Assembly (NCBI GenBank): GCA_030144725.1
Contig: JASKMD010000003.1
Coordinates: 4,946,390-5,010,389, forward strand
DNA from: Haematococcus lacustris
Lineage: Eukaryota > Chlorophyta > Chlorophyceae > Chlamydomonadales > Haematococcaceae
Reading direction: 5' to 3'
Length of the DNA stretch: 64,000 bases
Under the pieces are notes generated by a model. That model saw nothing but the letters and a program-made list of their open reading frames with translations, ran no database searches and was not told the DNA's origin. Within the stretch, counting starts at the first letter, position 1; each line of letters starts with the position of its first letter. A program made the position numbers and the translations under genes. Of the stretch, positions 21,651 through 31,499 are shown in pieces.

Positions 21651-22414
21651 CTACCGTACTCTCTCTTTTGATTCGCGTCCGCGAATCGTTTTTTTGGCCT
21701 CGCGAAATCGCGAACGAGTAAACTATGTGGTTTTTGACTGAATCGCGAAGTGGTCAAACAATTATCTGACCTGCATTAATATCGATGCGGTGGACCGCTT
21801 TGTGTTAGTTTGTGTTAGGCTTGTAGTTAGCAAGTTAGCAGCCGGGGTGGCTGGCTGCAAGATGTCAGTTGTAGGGGTGGTTGGCCAGTCTAGGGCAGCA
21901 GCCGGTGTGGCTGGCCGCACCAGCTCAGCAGCCGGGGTGGCTGGCCGCACCAAGTCAGCTGCTGGGGTCTTCGCCTTGGCCAAAGCTGCGGCATGGGTGA
22001 CTGCAAGGGCACGCAAGTTTGAGTGTTCAGAGGAGGATGCAGAGATATGCCGGCACTGCAAGCAGCCACAGGAGCACCATGACTTCATGGGGGAGGTTCA
22101 GTGCCCTATCTAGTGCAAAGTCAAGATTTTGTGACTTGGTGCACGGTGACACTACCCTTGCATACTGGCTTTGACTGGGTGGCCGGGTAGCTTGACAAGG
22201 TGACATGTGCAAGAAGTGCTAGAACCATGGAGGATTGACATGGTATGCAAGGTATGGCAGCCTAGAATATCTATAAGCACACCCACATCCTCAGAACTGT
22301 GTTTTGCAGCATTGTTTGCATCGGGAAGAAATAAACAATCTTTTTTTTGGGTCGGGAAAGAGTATTTAATTTTATTTTTCGGGGCCTCGCGAATCAAAAG
22401 AGATAGTACGGTAG
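21651..22414 (+). mobile_element. 764-bp TIR element with a Cys-rich open frame
   Basis: 27-bp inverted ends: CTACCGTACTCTCTCTTTTG... at 21651 and its near-complement ending GATAGTACGGTAG at 22414. Both sides carry a TTTAACC-A-ATCTTTAAC motif (21634-21650, 22421-22438), which may be a target duplication or part of the host site. It has AT-rich subterminal regions and no transposase. Confidence 0.65.
21790..22113 (+). CDS. Small repeat-plus-Cys-rich protein inside the TIR element
   Basis: 107 codons. The N-terminal half is built on a degenerate ~9-residue repeat (AAGVAGRTS, AAGVAGRTK). The C-terminal half has ECSEEDAEICRHCKQPQEHH and a final Cys, i.e. a C-x5-8-C-x2-C...H-H...C pattern that could bind zinc. 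I know no family for it. The repeats are strongly codon-similar, suggesting recent expansion. It may be a captured host fragment, and it could also be non-coding. Confidence 0.3.
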   Translation: MDRFVLVCVRLVVSKLAAGVAGCKMSVVGVVGQSRAAAGVAGRTSSAAGVAGRTKSAAGVFALAKAAAWVTARARKFECSEEDAEICRHCKQPQEHHDFMGEVQCPI

Positions 22415-22415
22415 G

Positions 22416-23230
22416 GAAAAGGTTTAACCAATCTTTAACACAACCGCCAGGTCGCACTCCGTAGCCGTGATGGAAGGCGAAGCAACCGCGATGGCTAATG
22501 GCTACACTCCGACCCCTACTGCGGCTCTTGTCGGTGCATGTCTCAACATGCGCATCGGAACGCATATCAGCCCGAGCAGCCCGCTAGCCTCGCGCTGGTA
22601 AGCTGCACTGCTCTGCGCAAGAGTCGCTGTAAAACTCTTTAAGATCAGTAATATCGGGGGTGACCCCTTACTATCGGGGGTGACCCCTTACTATCGCCAA
22701 ACCCCAATTGCACTCCGGGTTGTCAGGGTGTTAAGTTGGACTGGTTAAAGATGTTTATATGTTTAAAGATTTGTTAAAGCACGTTAAAGGCCCAAAACAT
22801 CAGGAAGTTAGTTTAACCAGTCGCGCTCAAATAGACACGCACACGGTTAAGAAACCTGGTAACTAGTCACTAGTCACACACACGAGACGAAAAGACGTCT
22901 TGCCACAGCCATGTGTGAAATGGTCTAGCTTAATCCTTGTGTCCCTACATGGGGAGCCCCCATGTTAAAAGGTTTTATTCAACGCCGATGCACTGTAGAT
23001 GTGCAGCAGGCCACCCAGGAGTATGAAACATTACACGCCTGACTTGCTGATTGATGCAGGATTGAACTGACTTCCGACATGGCAATCCAATGCAGCAGTC
23101 CAGTGGCACACTGCCGCACACCCATAGTCCTAGCTCAGCACAGACTACATCACAGTCCTTTGCAACTGTGAGTCATTATCGCATAACCAAGGTGATGGCC
23201 CCATCCGCCCCGCCCCGCCCTGCCCCAACC
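22416..23230. other. Spacer between TIR element and BROX fragment
   Basis: No gene recognised. Holds a perfect 23-bp tandem pair (ATCGGGGGTGACCCCTTACT, 22650-22695) and a ~50-bp segment (AACTAGTCACTAGTCACACA, from 22860) repeated at 51840-51890. Confidence 0.5.
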
Positions 23231-24134
23231 CTACTGCAGGCAGCAATTGCCTTCAGCCTTGTCAGGCGTGGCGGGCAGGGGAGGGTGGTAGGGGGTGGGT
23301 CAGGCGTTCCCAACATGGGGTTGGTAATCTTCATGCAACTGCGGCCCACCTACTCCATCATTTGATGTAACGTTTGCTGCGTCTGCTGCAATGCGATATA
23401 GCCACATGTGACCCCGGATGTGTCCCAATCAGAGACCGTGATTAGCTACACTGGTAAGCTACGTCCTTGGCTATCCGTTAGCGCTGCACGACATGTCGGT
23501 GGCGCACACCACCGAAGTCCGGTAAAACATGGCTGCGCGAGCTTCTTGATGGTGCAGGCCGCTTGGCGAGGATGTGAAGAAACCCGGATTCGTGTGCGGC
23601 AGCGCTGTATCGCTGTAATGGTGGGCGGCACAGTAGGGCCTAGTCACCCCCTCCAGCTATGATCCGCTTTTTGTTTTCAACCATTGAACAACAGCCTGGC
23701 CTCACACGAATCTTTTGTAGCATACTCATTATCGCGTCCATGGCACTATGCAACTCAATGATTGGGTTTGTATGTGACAAGATGGACCGCTTACAAGGTA
23801 CACATGCTGATGGCTACAGGTGCATGAGGAGCCGACTGAGCTTGGCTGGCCACTCCGCCACATGGCCACCACCAACACACCTTAACCCACCATCTCCCAA
23901 CCTCGTCTACCCCGCCCAGCTCCCAGTAGCCCCTCCTCCCAGCCTGCCATCAGCCTCCTCCCCCCTAACTCTCCTTCTCCTCGCCTCCTACCTCTCCCCA
24001 ACCTCTCCTTCACCCATCTCCCCCCTACCTCTCCTTCACCCTCTCCGTATCCATCAACCCCCATCACCCTGACCACCGAGCCAAGCCCGTAGCCCCGCTC
24101 AGCCACTCACCCACCCACCTCTCAATCCCTAACC

Positions 24135-24542
24135 ATGAAGAGAACCAAGAAGAGATTAAGCAAGGCCAAGAGTGCTCAGCTCTATGCACTAAACAAGTCG
24201 CCAAGGGCTGGCTATCTGCATTGCCCTAACAACATCAAGGCTGCAGCTTGTACGGCACAAGCGACAAACCGTGATCTGCAGGTTGAGGTGCAACGGTTGA
24301 GGGATGTGGAGCAGTCCCTTATGGGCACCGTGGATGGGTTGCAGGGCGACCTAGACGACCTGCAGGCAGCACACCAACGCCTGCAAGATGAGCATACGGC
24401 TTTGCAGCAGGTGGCATGCAGCATCATGTGCAGGCTCAAATGGCCTTGCCCCACCTCTTCGCTGCTCTCGGCAGCTCAGACCAAGCTACGCGCATGGAAG
24501 TGGCGATTGATGCCGAGCTACGGCTGCCGCCGCCTGAGGATG

Positions 24543-24581
<39 letters not shown>

Positions 24582-24677
24582 GGATGCAGCAGCAGCAGGA
24601 GCAGCAGCAGCAGCAGCAAGAGGACCCTTATGGCACTTGGCGTCAATATGCATCTGACATTCATGCCATGGCTGTGA
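24135..24677 (+). pseudogene. T1 transposon protein, N-terminal coiled-coil part (truncated)
   Basis: Starts MKRTKKRLSKAKSAQL and matches the start of the T2 protein for about 95 codons: a basic N-terminus, HCPNNIKAAACTAQA, and a heptad coiled coil (LQVEVQRLRDVEQSLMG). Homology to T2 stops at about 24415 (VAC). Beyond it the frame differs and is joined to C-terminal coding sequence in another frame, so the middle of the gene is deleted. Role unknown; transposase or accessory protein by context. Confidence 0.55.
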
Positions 24678-25459
24678 ACGGCGACCCTGGCAGCCCCGCA
24701 TTGCGCCTTCACCTCGAACAGTACTACCTTGCCTGCCCCATCTCCCATGCCCCAGTGGAGTCCTTGTTGCAGCTGTTGAAGCATGGTGGTGGCAGGTACA
24801 TGGAGCTGCCAGCTCTGCGGCAGTTGATGTCCCTGCACACATGCAAGGAGGCCATGAAGACTGTGGATGTTCATGATTTGCAGCAGCATATGGGTCAGCT
24901 CCGTGCTGAAGTGCGGCGTAAGGAGGATGCCACAGCTGCAGCACAGCGGTCAGCAAAGGCAGAGCGCCAGATCACAGATGCAGCGCACAAGGTCGGGAGG
25001 GTTGTGATTAATGTGGGTGACCATGCGTGCCAACAGCGGCTTGCAGCGGCCCATGCCCTTGCCTTGGGGGGGCATGATTTTAGCCACACAACTGTTGAGG
25101 AGGCAAAGAAGATGACAGGAAAGCAGCTTCAGTCATACCTCCAGTTTCACAAGCAGGAGGTACACACGAGCTGGAGGGTACCCAAGCTACTGAGCCACGT
25201 GTGCACCCACATCCGTGGGAAGTTTGCCGCAGCTGCGCCCCCTCAGCAGCAGCTGACACCTGAAGGCACCACCCCTGAGCTGGCTGAGCCTGCTGGTGCA
25301 CCCCTCAGCAGCAGCAACAGCTGGCAGCGGCAAGCACGTCCCGTAAGCGTGGGGCACCTGCAGCTAACAAGTCGAGGGCAGCAAAGCAAGGTGAGACAAC
25401 ACCACGTACTGCACCTAGCACCTTGTTTAAGCGTAGTAGAGCAGCCGGTAATGCACTAG
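24416..25459 (+). pseudogene. T1 transposon protein, C-terminal part (Gln-rich, VES motif)
   Basis: A 347-codon open frame. Order: FAALGSSDQATRMEVAI, a polyglutamine run from CAG repeats (about 24540-24615), YASDIHAMAVNGDP, then CPISHAPVESLLQLLKHGGG, a charged helix with KAERQ, VVINVGDHACQQRL and FSHTTVEEAKKMTGKQLQSY. The same order is found in the T3 protein (TSNAHVESALQHTKH, LVLNIGTAACLGQL, YSATTVEQAATFTVTQLWGY), so it is a real conserved protein. P-x-S-x-x-VES resembles the hAT dimerisation region only loosely. A donor-like AAG|GTGAGAC at 25388 suggests splicing near the end. Confidence 0.6.
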
Positions 25460-26049
25460 CGCCAGCAGCAGCTCCAAAAGCTCATAGTGGTATCCAGTCG
25501 TCACGACTGCCGTCGTCGCGTCCACATGCCAAAAGCAAAACATGTTCCGACTGCTGCTGCGTGTTGCAGGTGCCACTCACAACAGCGTGGCGAAGCGTGC
25601 TAGTTCGGCGCGTCTCGCATGTGGCGAAATCGCATGAATTCAAATGCTTATCTTTGGACAGGCACTGAGCACCGCTGAGAGCGAGATAGTTTTTGCTGCG
25701 TCAGCCATTGCGTAGAAATGACTCTACTCTGTTCAAAGCACTGTTTACATATATTTTTGACTGAGTGGCTGCGGAGATACGGGCTTCGTATCACAGGGGG
25801 GTGGTTTTCAGGTAGTTGGGAACGCCTGAGGGTGGGGCTGTGCGCCAGGGCGGTGGCGACCAGCACCTTGGGCTCAGGCGCTGCGGGGGGGTCCCGATGA
25901 AGGGGCTGCAGGGGCACACCAGGGGCAGGGCAGGCAGCGGCGGCCACTGTGCTACCTACCACCAAGGTGCATGACCTGCCTGGCTGTGAGGCAGCAGTGC
26001 AGGGCAGCTGGATGCGTGGGCACACAGCCACAGGGGCAGCCACACGGCC

Positions 26050-26704
26050 CTGGTGTGGGGACCAGCAGGTGGGGCAGGTCAGGCGGGGTGGCAGCAACAG
26101 GGTGACATCACACCACACCATACACAGCCCCCTGCCCTCAACAAACCCTAGTCCCAGCTCCGCCCTCCCTGGCCCCTCAGCCCTGCCTTGGCCACCGAGC
26201 ATATCCCAGCTCCAAACCTCACCAGACCACCACAAGCTCAGTCTCTTAAGCCTGCTGCCACTTCCATGCCTCACACAGGCAGTGTCACCAGTTACATGGC
26301 ACGCCCAACTAAACGGCCATACTCTGTCACTTGAATGCTGCAACAAGCTGCTGCCACATTGTTCATTGCATTTCAGAACCTGCTTGACAATGCTGGAGCT
26401 GGGAGTTGTCAGCAATCATGTCAGCTAAACCAGCAACAATGCCTGCAGTGCACTGCTTAAGACACCACACCATGCCCAGCAATGCCGCTGCAGCACTATG
26501 TCAACACCTTCATGGCACGGCCTGCAGCAGCTCAGTCCTTGTAGCAGCCTACTGTGAGCACTGCATGATTGGTGGCGGGCAGAGTAGCATTGGTTGTACG
26601 TCACATCATTTGCCGTCCTTGTCATTAGTCATAACAGTCAGTGGTCATTGCTGTCCCCTCCTTTGGCCTGGACACCGTGCACAGTCACTGTGCCGGGCGC
26701 TGCG
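26050..26704. repeat. Duplicated spacer between BROX fragment and F-box gene B
   Basis: Contains segments (GGCACGGCCTGCAGCAGC, TGATTGGTGGCGGGCAG, GGCCTGGACACCGTGC) that recur in the same order just downstream of F-box copies C (39120-39415), D (43370-43711) and E (46230-46512). No coding region recognised. Confidence 0.6.
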
Positions 26705-28675
26705 TCAATAGTAATGATATGGTCCACAAGGGGGAGGAGGAGGATTATAGTAAGGTTGTGGACACACTTTCATTGCCACTAGCTTGCGTTCAGCCTGGCT
26801 ACGAATGGTGGATGTAGGAAACAAGGCCATCAATGCGCGCAGCTTATCTTCAGCGAGTAATTCCCCATGGAACGTGCTGATGGTGACCCATCTAGCACTA
26901 AACGGTAGGCCTTGCAGTGCCTTCCGCCTGACAAGTGCCTGGCCCCTGGCTGTCAGCCCCTGAGACTCTTGCCCTCCTGGGCTGTGGTCAGCCACCCCTG
27001 CCACAGGGTGCCCCTCTGGGCTGCTGCTCTGACTGCTGCTGCTGCATGGGTCACTGCATGGGTCACTGCATGGGTCACTGCATGGGTCGCTGCATGGGTC
27101 GCTGCATGGGTCGCTGCATGGGTCGCTGCATGGGTCGCTGCATGGGTCGCTGCATGGGTCGCTGCATGGGTCGCTGCATGGGTCGCTGCATGGGTCGCTG
27201 CATGGGTCGCTGCATGGGTCGCTGCATGGGTCGCTGCATGGGTCGCTGCATGGGTCGCTGCATGGGTCGCTGCATGGGTCGCTGCACGGGTCGCTGCATG
27301 GGTCGCTGCATGGGTCGCTGCATGGGTCGCTGCATGGGTCGCTGCATGTGTCGCTGCTGCTGTCATTGCTTGAGGGCTCAAGGCAACTATAGATCAGAAG
27401 GTCTACATGATCCTCGTGCAAGCATACATCTTCCACCATTACCCCTGCCCCCACACTGCGCCCCCACAGGTTCAACAAGGCGTCCATCCCGCCTGATTTA
27501 TCTTCAAGTTCGGCGCACAACTCCTTCAACCGCAAAGGGTGCGTGAGACTGTGCAGGGGCAGGTATGCTGCTGTTCCCCAGTCCATTAAATCAACCTCTA
27601 GCTTCCGCCAGCTGCAGGCTGCACTGGCCCTGGACTCTGTCAAATACTTGATCTCACGAACACGCAGCCAGGTGACCTGGGTCAGCGCCAGAAGCTCATC
27701 CAGGGCCTGCTGGCCCACATGACATCCTGTGAGTAGCAGGGTATGCAAGCTGGGCAGGTAGGCCACCTCAGGCAGCACCGTCCCCTCCACCTCCGTGCGC
27801 CAGCCCACAATGTCCAGTTGCAACTGCTGGAGGCTTGTCTGTTCACTGACAGATGCTGCCAGATCGCTGGTTTCGCCATAGATCCCACAAACTGCCAGCT
27901 TTGTGAGGTGGGGGGCTAAGGGCCCAAGGGGCAGTGCCTTGAAGAACTTAGCATCCAAGCGCAGTCCCTGCAGCCTGCTGCCAGTGAAGGGGCTGCTGCT
28001 GCTGAGCTGCTTGCCACATGTAATGTGGCATTTGGAGATGTCCAGGTGCTGCAGCTGCAGCAGTAAAGCAGGGTGGCTGACCAGCTGCTGCAGCTGCATG
28101 AATGTCAGCTTGAGGCCTGCCAGGGTCAGGTGGGCTAGGGAGGGGAAGGACGCAGCCAGGGCTGCGGTGAAGACAGGCTGCCAGGAGCAGGTTAGCAGCC
28201 GCGAGGCAGGGTGCCACACCAGCTGGCTGCCACGCGATAAGCTGGCACACTTGAGGCTGAGGTGGGTCACTGCGGGACACTGCTCCACTGCGCCCAGAGT
28301 CCTGACGACCACAGCTAATGGCACTGAAGCATCACACCATGCTGCCCCCAGCTCCTTGACAAGAAGAGGGTCTGGGCTCAGTGTCAGGTGCAGAGGCTGC
28401 TGCCTGGTCAGGAGAGAATGGGCCAGGAAGGGAGCTATGCGTTGCTGGTCTCCAGACTCTGAACCAGATGACTCAGACTCTGGAGAGCCAGAGTCGTCGA
28501 CCTCAAGTGGGAAGGTGAGGCGAATTGTTGACTCGTGCTGCAGCAGAGCTGTGGCCAGGCGCTTGCAGGTCTGGAAGACATGCCGCTTGCTGTCCTTATC
28601 GCTCAACTGCCTCAGGACTGCACCCAACAGCTCATCGGGCAGGTCTAGGAGCTGGAGGTTGCGGCACGTGGCCAT
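26705..28675 (-). CDS. F-box/LRR-like protein, copy B, with CSDP minisatellite
   Basis: 656 codons, uninterrupted. F-box at residues about 10-50 (LLDLPDELLGAVLRQLSDKD then CKRLATALLQH), an acidic Ser-rich linker (about 60-80), and irregular LRRs (about 150-400; LAHLTLAGLKL, LQHLDISKC, LPSLHTLLLTGC). Residues about 442-543 are about 25 tandem copies of Cys-Ser-Asp-Pro from a 12-bp DNA repeat. A conserved tail ends in PYHYY. The start is the first ATG of the conserved MATCRN motif. SCF adaptor role is inferred from the F-box. Copy D lacks the expansion, having only a short GPC-type remnant at that point. The Cys-rich tract could alter folding or be tolerated as disordered. Confidence 0.8.
   Translation of the reverse strand: MATCRNLQLLDLPDELLGAVLRQLSDKDSKRHVFQTCKRLATALLQHESTIRLTFPLEVDDSGSPESESSGSESGDQQRIAPFLAHSLLTRQQPLHLTLSPDPLLVKELGAAWCDASVPLAVVVRTLGAVEQCPAVTHLSLKCASLSRGSQLVWHPASRLLTCSWQPVFTAALAASFPSLAHLTLAGLKLTFMQLQQLVSHPALLLQLQHLDISKCHITCGKQLSSSSPFTGSRLQGLRLDAKFFKALPLGPLAPHLTKLAVCGIYGETSDLAASVSEQTSLQQLQLDIVGWRTEVEGTVLPEVAYLPSLHTLLLTGCHVGQQALDELLALTQVTWLRVREIKYLTESRASAACSWRKLEVDLMDWGTAAYLPLHSLTHPLRLKELCAELEDKSGGMDALLNLWGRSVGAGVMVEDVCLHEDHVDLLIYSCLEPSSNDSSSDTCSDPCSDPCSDPCSDPCSDPCSDPCSDPCSDPCSDPCSDPCSDPCSDPCSDPCSDPCSDPCSDPCSDPCSDPCSDPCSDPCSDPCSDPCSDPCSDPCSDPCSSSSQSSSPEGHPVAGVADHSPGGQESQGLTARGQALVRRKALQGLPFSARWVTISTFHGELLAEDKLRALMALFPTSTIRSQAERKLVAMKVCPQPYYNPPPPPCGPYHYY
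27046..27350. repeat. In-frame 12-bp coding minisatellite (GCATGGGTCGCT)n
   Basis: About 25 nearly identical copies. The first few carry GGGTCACT and the rest GGGTCGCT, so the array grew from a few variant units. The unit length is a multiple of three, so gene B stays open; open frames on the other strand and phases (MGRC, AATH, MQRP repeats) are by-products. Confidence 0.95.
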
Positions 28676-28689
28676 TGCCTGAGAGTCCT

Positions 28690-28815
28690 AACAGATCGGG
28701 CCCTGCAGTGTGGTCAAGCGATGGTGCCGTGTCGACATTGCTCGCAAAACATCGCACCACAACCAGCAAGCGGCTGTCGCACACGCTGCATCCTGGACCG
28801 CACCTGGAATGCCAG
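28690..28815 (-). promoter_or_regulatory. Conserved upstream block, copy B
   Basis: Same block as at 1300-1470, same distance from the ATG. Confidence 0.45.
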
Positions 28816-28819
28816 CACT

Positions 28820-29177
28820 GCACCTAAAGGGTACAGCCCGCAGTAATCCTCGCTGAGCTGAGGGCAAGCAGTGGCAGAGTCAGATAGCGGATCCAAGTGG
28901 CGGAGTGAACTCAACGATGTTCCTCACGTCCAGGGGTAAGAAAAAACAGACTGCTTATGTAAGGAAAAACAGATCGGCCATGTTAGCCCTTCATTAGCTT
29001 TGACTGTCCCTCCTGCTAGCCCATGACCCAGCCCCTGACCTGCTGCCCCATCACCTGTTGCCCCATCACCTGGCCCAGAGCAGCAGCCTGACCCAGCTTA
29101 CCCGCCATCACCGCCCCCTGGTCCCTGGTTTCCTATCATTTCCTGTCATTTTTTGCTAGTTGGGGTCGCCTGACTAG
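28820..29177. other. Spacer, duplicated CCCTCCTGCTGGCCC-type segment
   Basis: No gene. The segment TGTCCCTCCTGC...CCTGACC also occurs near 21475, 41445, 45670 and 51795, marking the outer edge of the duplicated block. An orphan transposon-like end, AGTTGGGGTCGCCTGA, lies at 29159-29174. Confidence 0.5.
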
Positions 29178-29866
29178 GGAGCGGTTCCTTAATTAAGTTT
29201 AATTAAGCGTCATATTAAGTATTAAGTCGCTTACTACCACTTAATATTAAGCGCTGGTGACTCTCTTTTTCTAACCCTCTCGCTCTGCACTTCGTGGCTC
29301 TACCCCTTGCTTGATGTTACCCCACTGCGGGCCCGCGGCGTGGTCCTGCCTAAAAAGTGCATCGACCCCTTTACTGGGTACGCGATAGCTTTTCCTTACT
29401 ACACGCACAAGCACACAATTGTTTAGTGTTTGCTCGCGGTATTACCATTTGTGCACTACTAGAGAGCAACTTTGCTCAACTCGCATTGTTTGTGCTTAAG
29501 AACCACACCATTGGCCTTTGCTGGGTACGCAGATGCAACACCAACCAAAGCGCGTCTTTGTGCAACTTGGTCGCGGTCCATAGCGGGGCCGGGCCCCAGC
29601 GACCCAGTCGTAGCCGTTTTGCTGTAGTACAGCTGTTCCGGAGCCACTACGGCTTGTTGGCATATGTTGCTGCCTGCCCGCGTGCCTGCCGGCTGAAAGT
29701 GCCAATGTGAGGCGATTACAGTTGCGACCCGTGCGCTGGGGTCGCACAGCTGCACTCATAGCATTGTGGGTCAAAAAGAAGCCACTTAATACACTTAAGG
29801 GGTTTAATACGACCGGCCTTAATTTAATTAAGCTATTAAGTTAATATTAAGCGGAGGAACCGCACC
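29178..29866. repeat. AT-rich element with GCGGTTCC ends (copy 1)
   Basis: Bounded by GGAGCGGTTCCTTAATTAAG and, in inverse, AATATTAAGCGGAGGAACCGC. Its interior (29225-29830) is almost identical to 34955-35560. The two strands carry short frames with no recognisable domain. Confidence 0.55.
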
Positions 29867-30714
29867 CTAACCCGATGCTTCTGGGTCAGATGCACGCCCA
29901 GCTACAACTCTTATTACGGGCTCGAGCACAGGCTCAAGCACAGGCTCAAGCTCAAGCCCCGCACACAATTTCGCCAATGGCTTCGGCGATGCTAGCACTA
30001 CAAACACAACAGCCCCAAGCGCAACAGTCTTAGCCCAACACGCCAACTCTGGCATAGATGCAGACGTCTCTTTTTACAAGCGCAAGCATAGACGCAGTCG
30101 CAGCAAGCCCCTCATATCTGGTCGTAGCTACAGCAGGCCCAGTTTTTGCAGATGTTGTAGGCCCCTTAGGCTCGGACGCAACTACAGCAGGCCCAGTAGC
30201 TGCAGATGTTGCAAGCCAATCAGGTCTCCCGGTAAAATGTACCCAAATAGTACCTTTTTTGTTGGCAGGGAAAGGGGTACATTTGCCCAACCGCCAACCG
30301 CCCACTCCGCCCTGCCTGCCCGCTCTGCCCGTCCTCCGTCGAGGATTGTTGCTGCAGTGAAGAGGGCATCAGCAGGATGTTTGCAGCGCTATTAGAAGCG
30401 ACCCAGATGCAGCGCCATTAGTAGCGACCCAGCTGCAGGCCCTTCAATGCGACCCAGCAAGGGCTTAAGAAACGCACCTAAACGGCGTGGTTAGCACCCA
30501 CCAGCTCGTAACGCAGAGCCTCAGGCTGACCAGGACAATGCCCCAGAGCCACCCGCATTAACGAATGTAAGCTCGTGGCTGTGTGCCCAGTTCAGTTTAG
30601 TCCTCAGTTCCGAGCTCGCATTTCGAGTCCGGGCATTTCCAAGTATACACGACGAGCGACGAACGCTACAAGACGCAGCAAGGACGCAGCAACTGCGGTA
30701 CACAAGTGTATATG

Positions 30715-30995
30715 CTGCAGTGCATGAGCAACAGCAGGCTGCAGTGCAGGCTGCAGTGCATGAGCAGCAGCAGCAGGCTGCAGTGCATGAGCAGCAGCAG
30801 CAGGCTGCAATGCATGAGCAGCAACTGCAGGCTGCAGTGCATGAGCAGCAGCAGCAGGCTGCAGTGCATGAGCAGCAGCAGCAGGCTGCAATGCATGAGC
30901 AGCAGCTGCAGTGCATGAGCAGCAGCAGCAGGCTGCAGTGCATGAGCAGCAACAGCAGGCTGCAATGCATGAGCAACAGCAGCAGGCTGCAATGC
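30715..30995. repeat. Tandem repeat in left arm of foldback (27-bp unit)
   Basis: About ten copies of CTGCAGTGCATGAGCAGCAGC plus CAGCAGG, with AAC/CTG variants. Mirrored at 34040-34290. Cys- or Gln/His-rich frames across it are artefacts. Confidence 0.85.
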
Positions 30996-31499
30996 ATGAG
31001 CTCCCCTCCTCCACCCTTCTCTTGCTGTCCCTTGTCATGGTGTTGAGCACTTGCGTTGAGCAGGTGTGCACCACAATAGCCTCCCCCCCCCCCCCCCCCC
31101 GCAGCCATGAGCCATCTCCATGAGCAGCAGCCATGAGCAGTACCCAAGAGCAGATGCAAAAGCAACAAGCAGGAGGCGCTTGGAGCGGCAGCCAGGACTT
31201 CCGGTGAGTGCACATGCTGATGTGGTGTCAGCCTAATCTGCTTGATTATGGACATGCATGTCTGCTTGCTGGCTGTTGTTTGCTTGCAGTTGTCGATAGC
31301 TGGGGCATGACAAGAGTGGCATGGCTTGGTGGTTGCAAGCAAGGCGGTAGCGGCGTAGGGCAGCAACCAACAAGGAGCCCGCACCCCGTACCCCTCCCCC
31401 ATCCCACCACCACCACTTCCGAGTCTGCCACCCACCTACCCTCCTCCCCTCTCCTCTCCCCCACCCCACGGCATCTAGCAGCCCTTGGAGTAGCAGCCT

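Larger units (their letters stand above)
23300..25829 (+). mobile_element. T1: 2.5-kb DNA transposon, TCAG-end/7-bp-TSD family
   Basis: Starts TCAGGCGTTCCCAAC and ends GTTGGGAACGCCTGA (perfect 15-bp inverted ends). The 7-bp duplication GGGTGGG is at 23293-23299 and 25830-25836. The empty site GGTAGGGGGTGGGGCTGTGC is present at 42774-42793. It has about 97% visual similarity to T2 over the first ~1.1 kb and last ~450 bp. The internal protein-coding region is a deletion derivative. Confidence 0.85.
23231..26049 (-). pseudogene. BROX-like last exon, split by transposon T1
   Basis: The two pieces, 25837-26049 (5' part on the minus strand) and 23231-23299 (3' part), add up to 282 nt once T1 and one 7-bp duplication are removed, exactly the length of the intact copy at 42718-42999. 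The encoded part contains GRVAAPVAV, PGVPLQPL, PPAAPEPKVLVATALAHSP and ends in the CaaX-like CCLQ before TAG. No upstream BROX exons lie next to it, so this is a duplicated fragment. Confidence 0.6.

Noticed and set aside
26912..27546. Plus-strand WVAAWVAA and MGRCMGRC frames
   Set aside because: Opposite-strand shadows of the CSDP minisatellite in F-box gene B.
29159..29174. AGTTGGGGTCGCCTGA as a fifth member of the TCAG-end family
   Set aside because: No partner end and no matching 7-bp flank (CTAGGGA) were found, so it is left as an orphan end.
30521..31435. 304-codon Cys-rich minus-strand frame and its mirror at 33989-34483
   Set aside because: Arises from the 27-bp tandem repeat in the foldback arms; the same frame appears inverted in the other arm.
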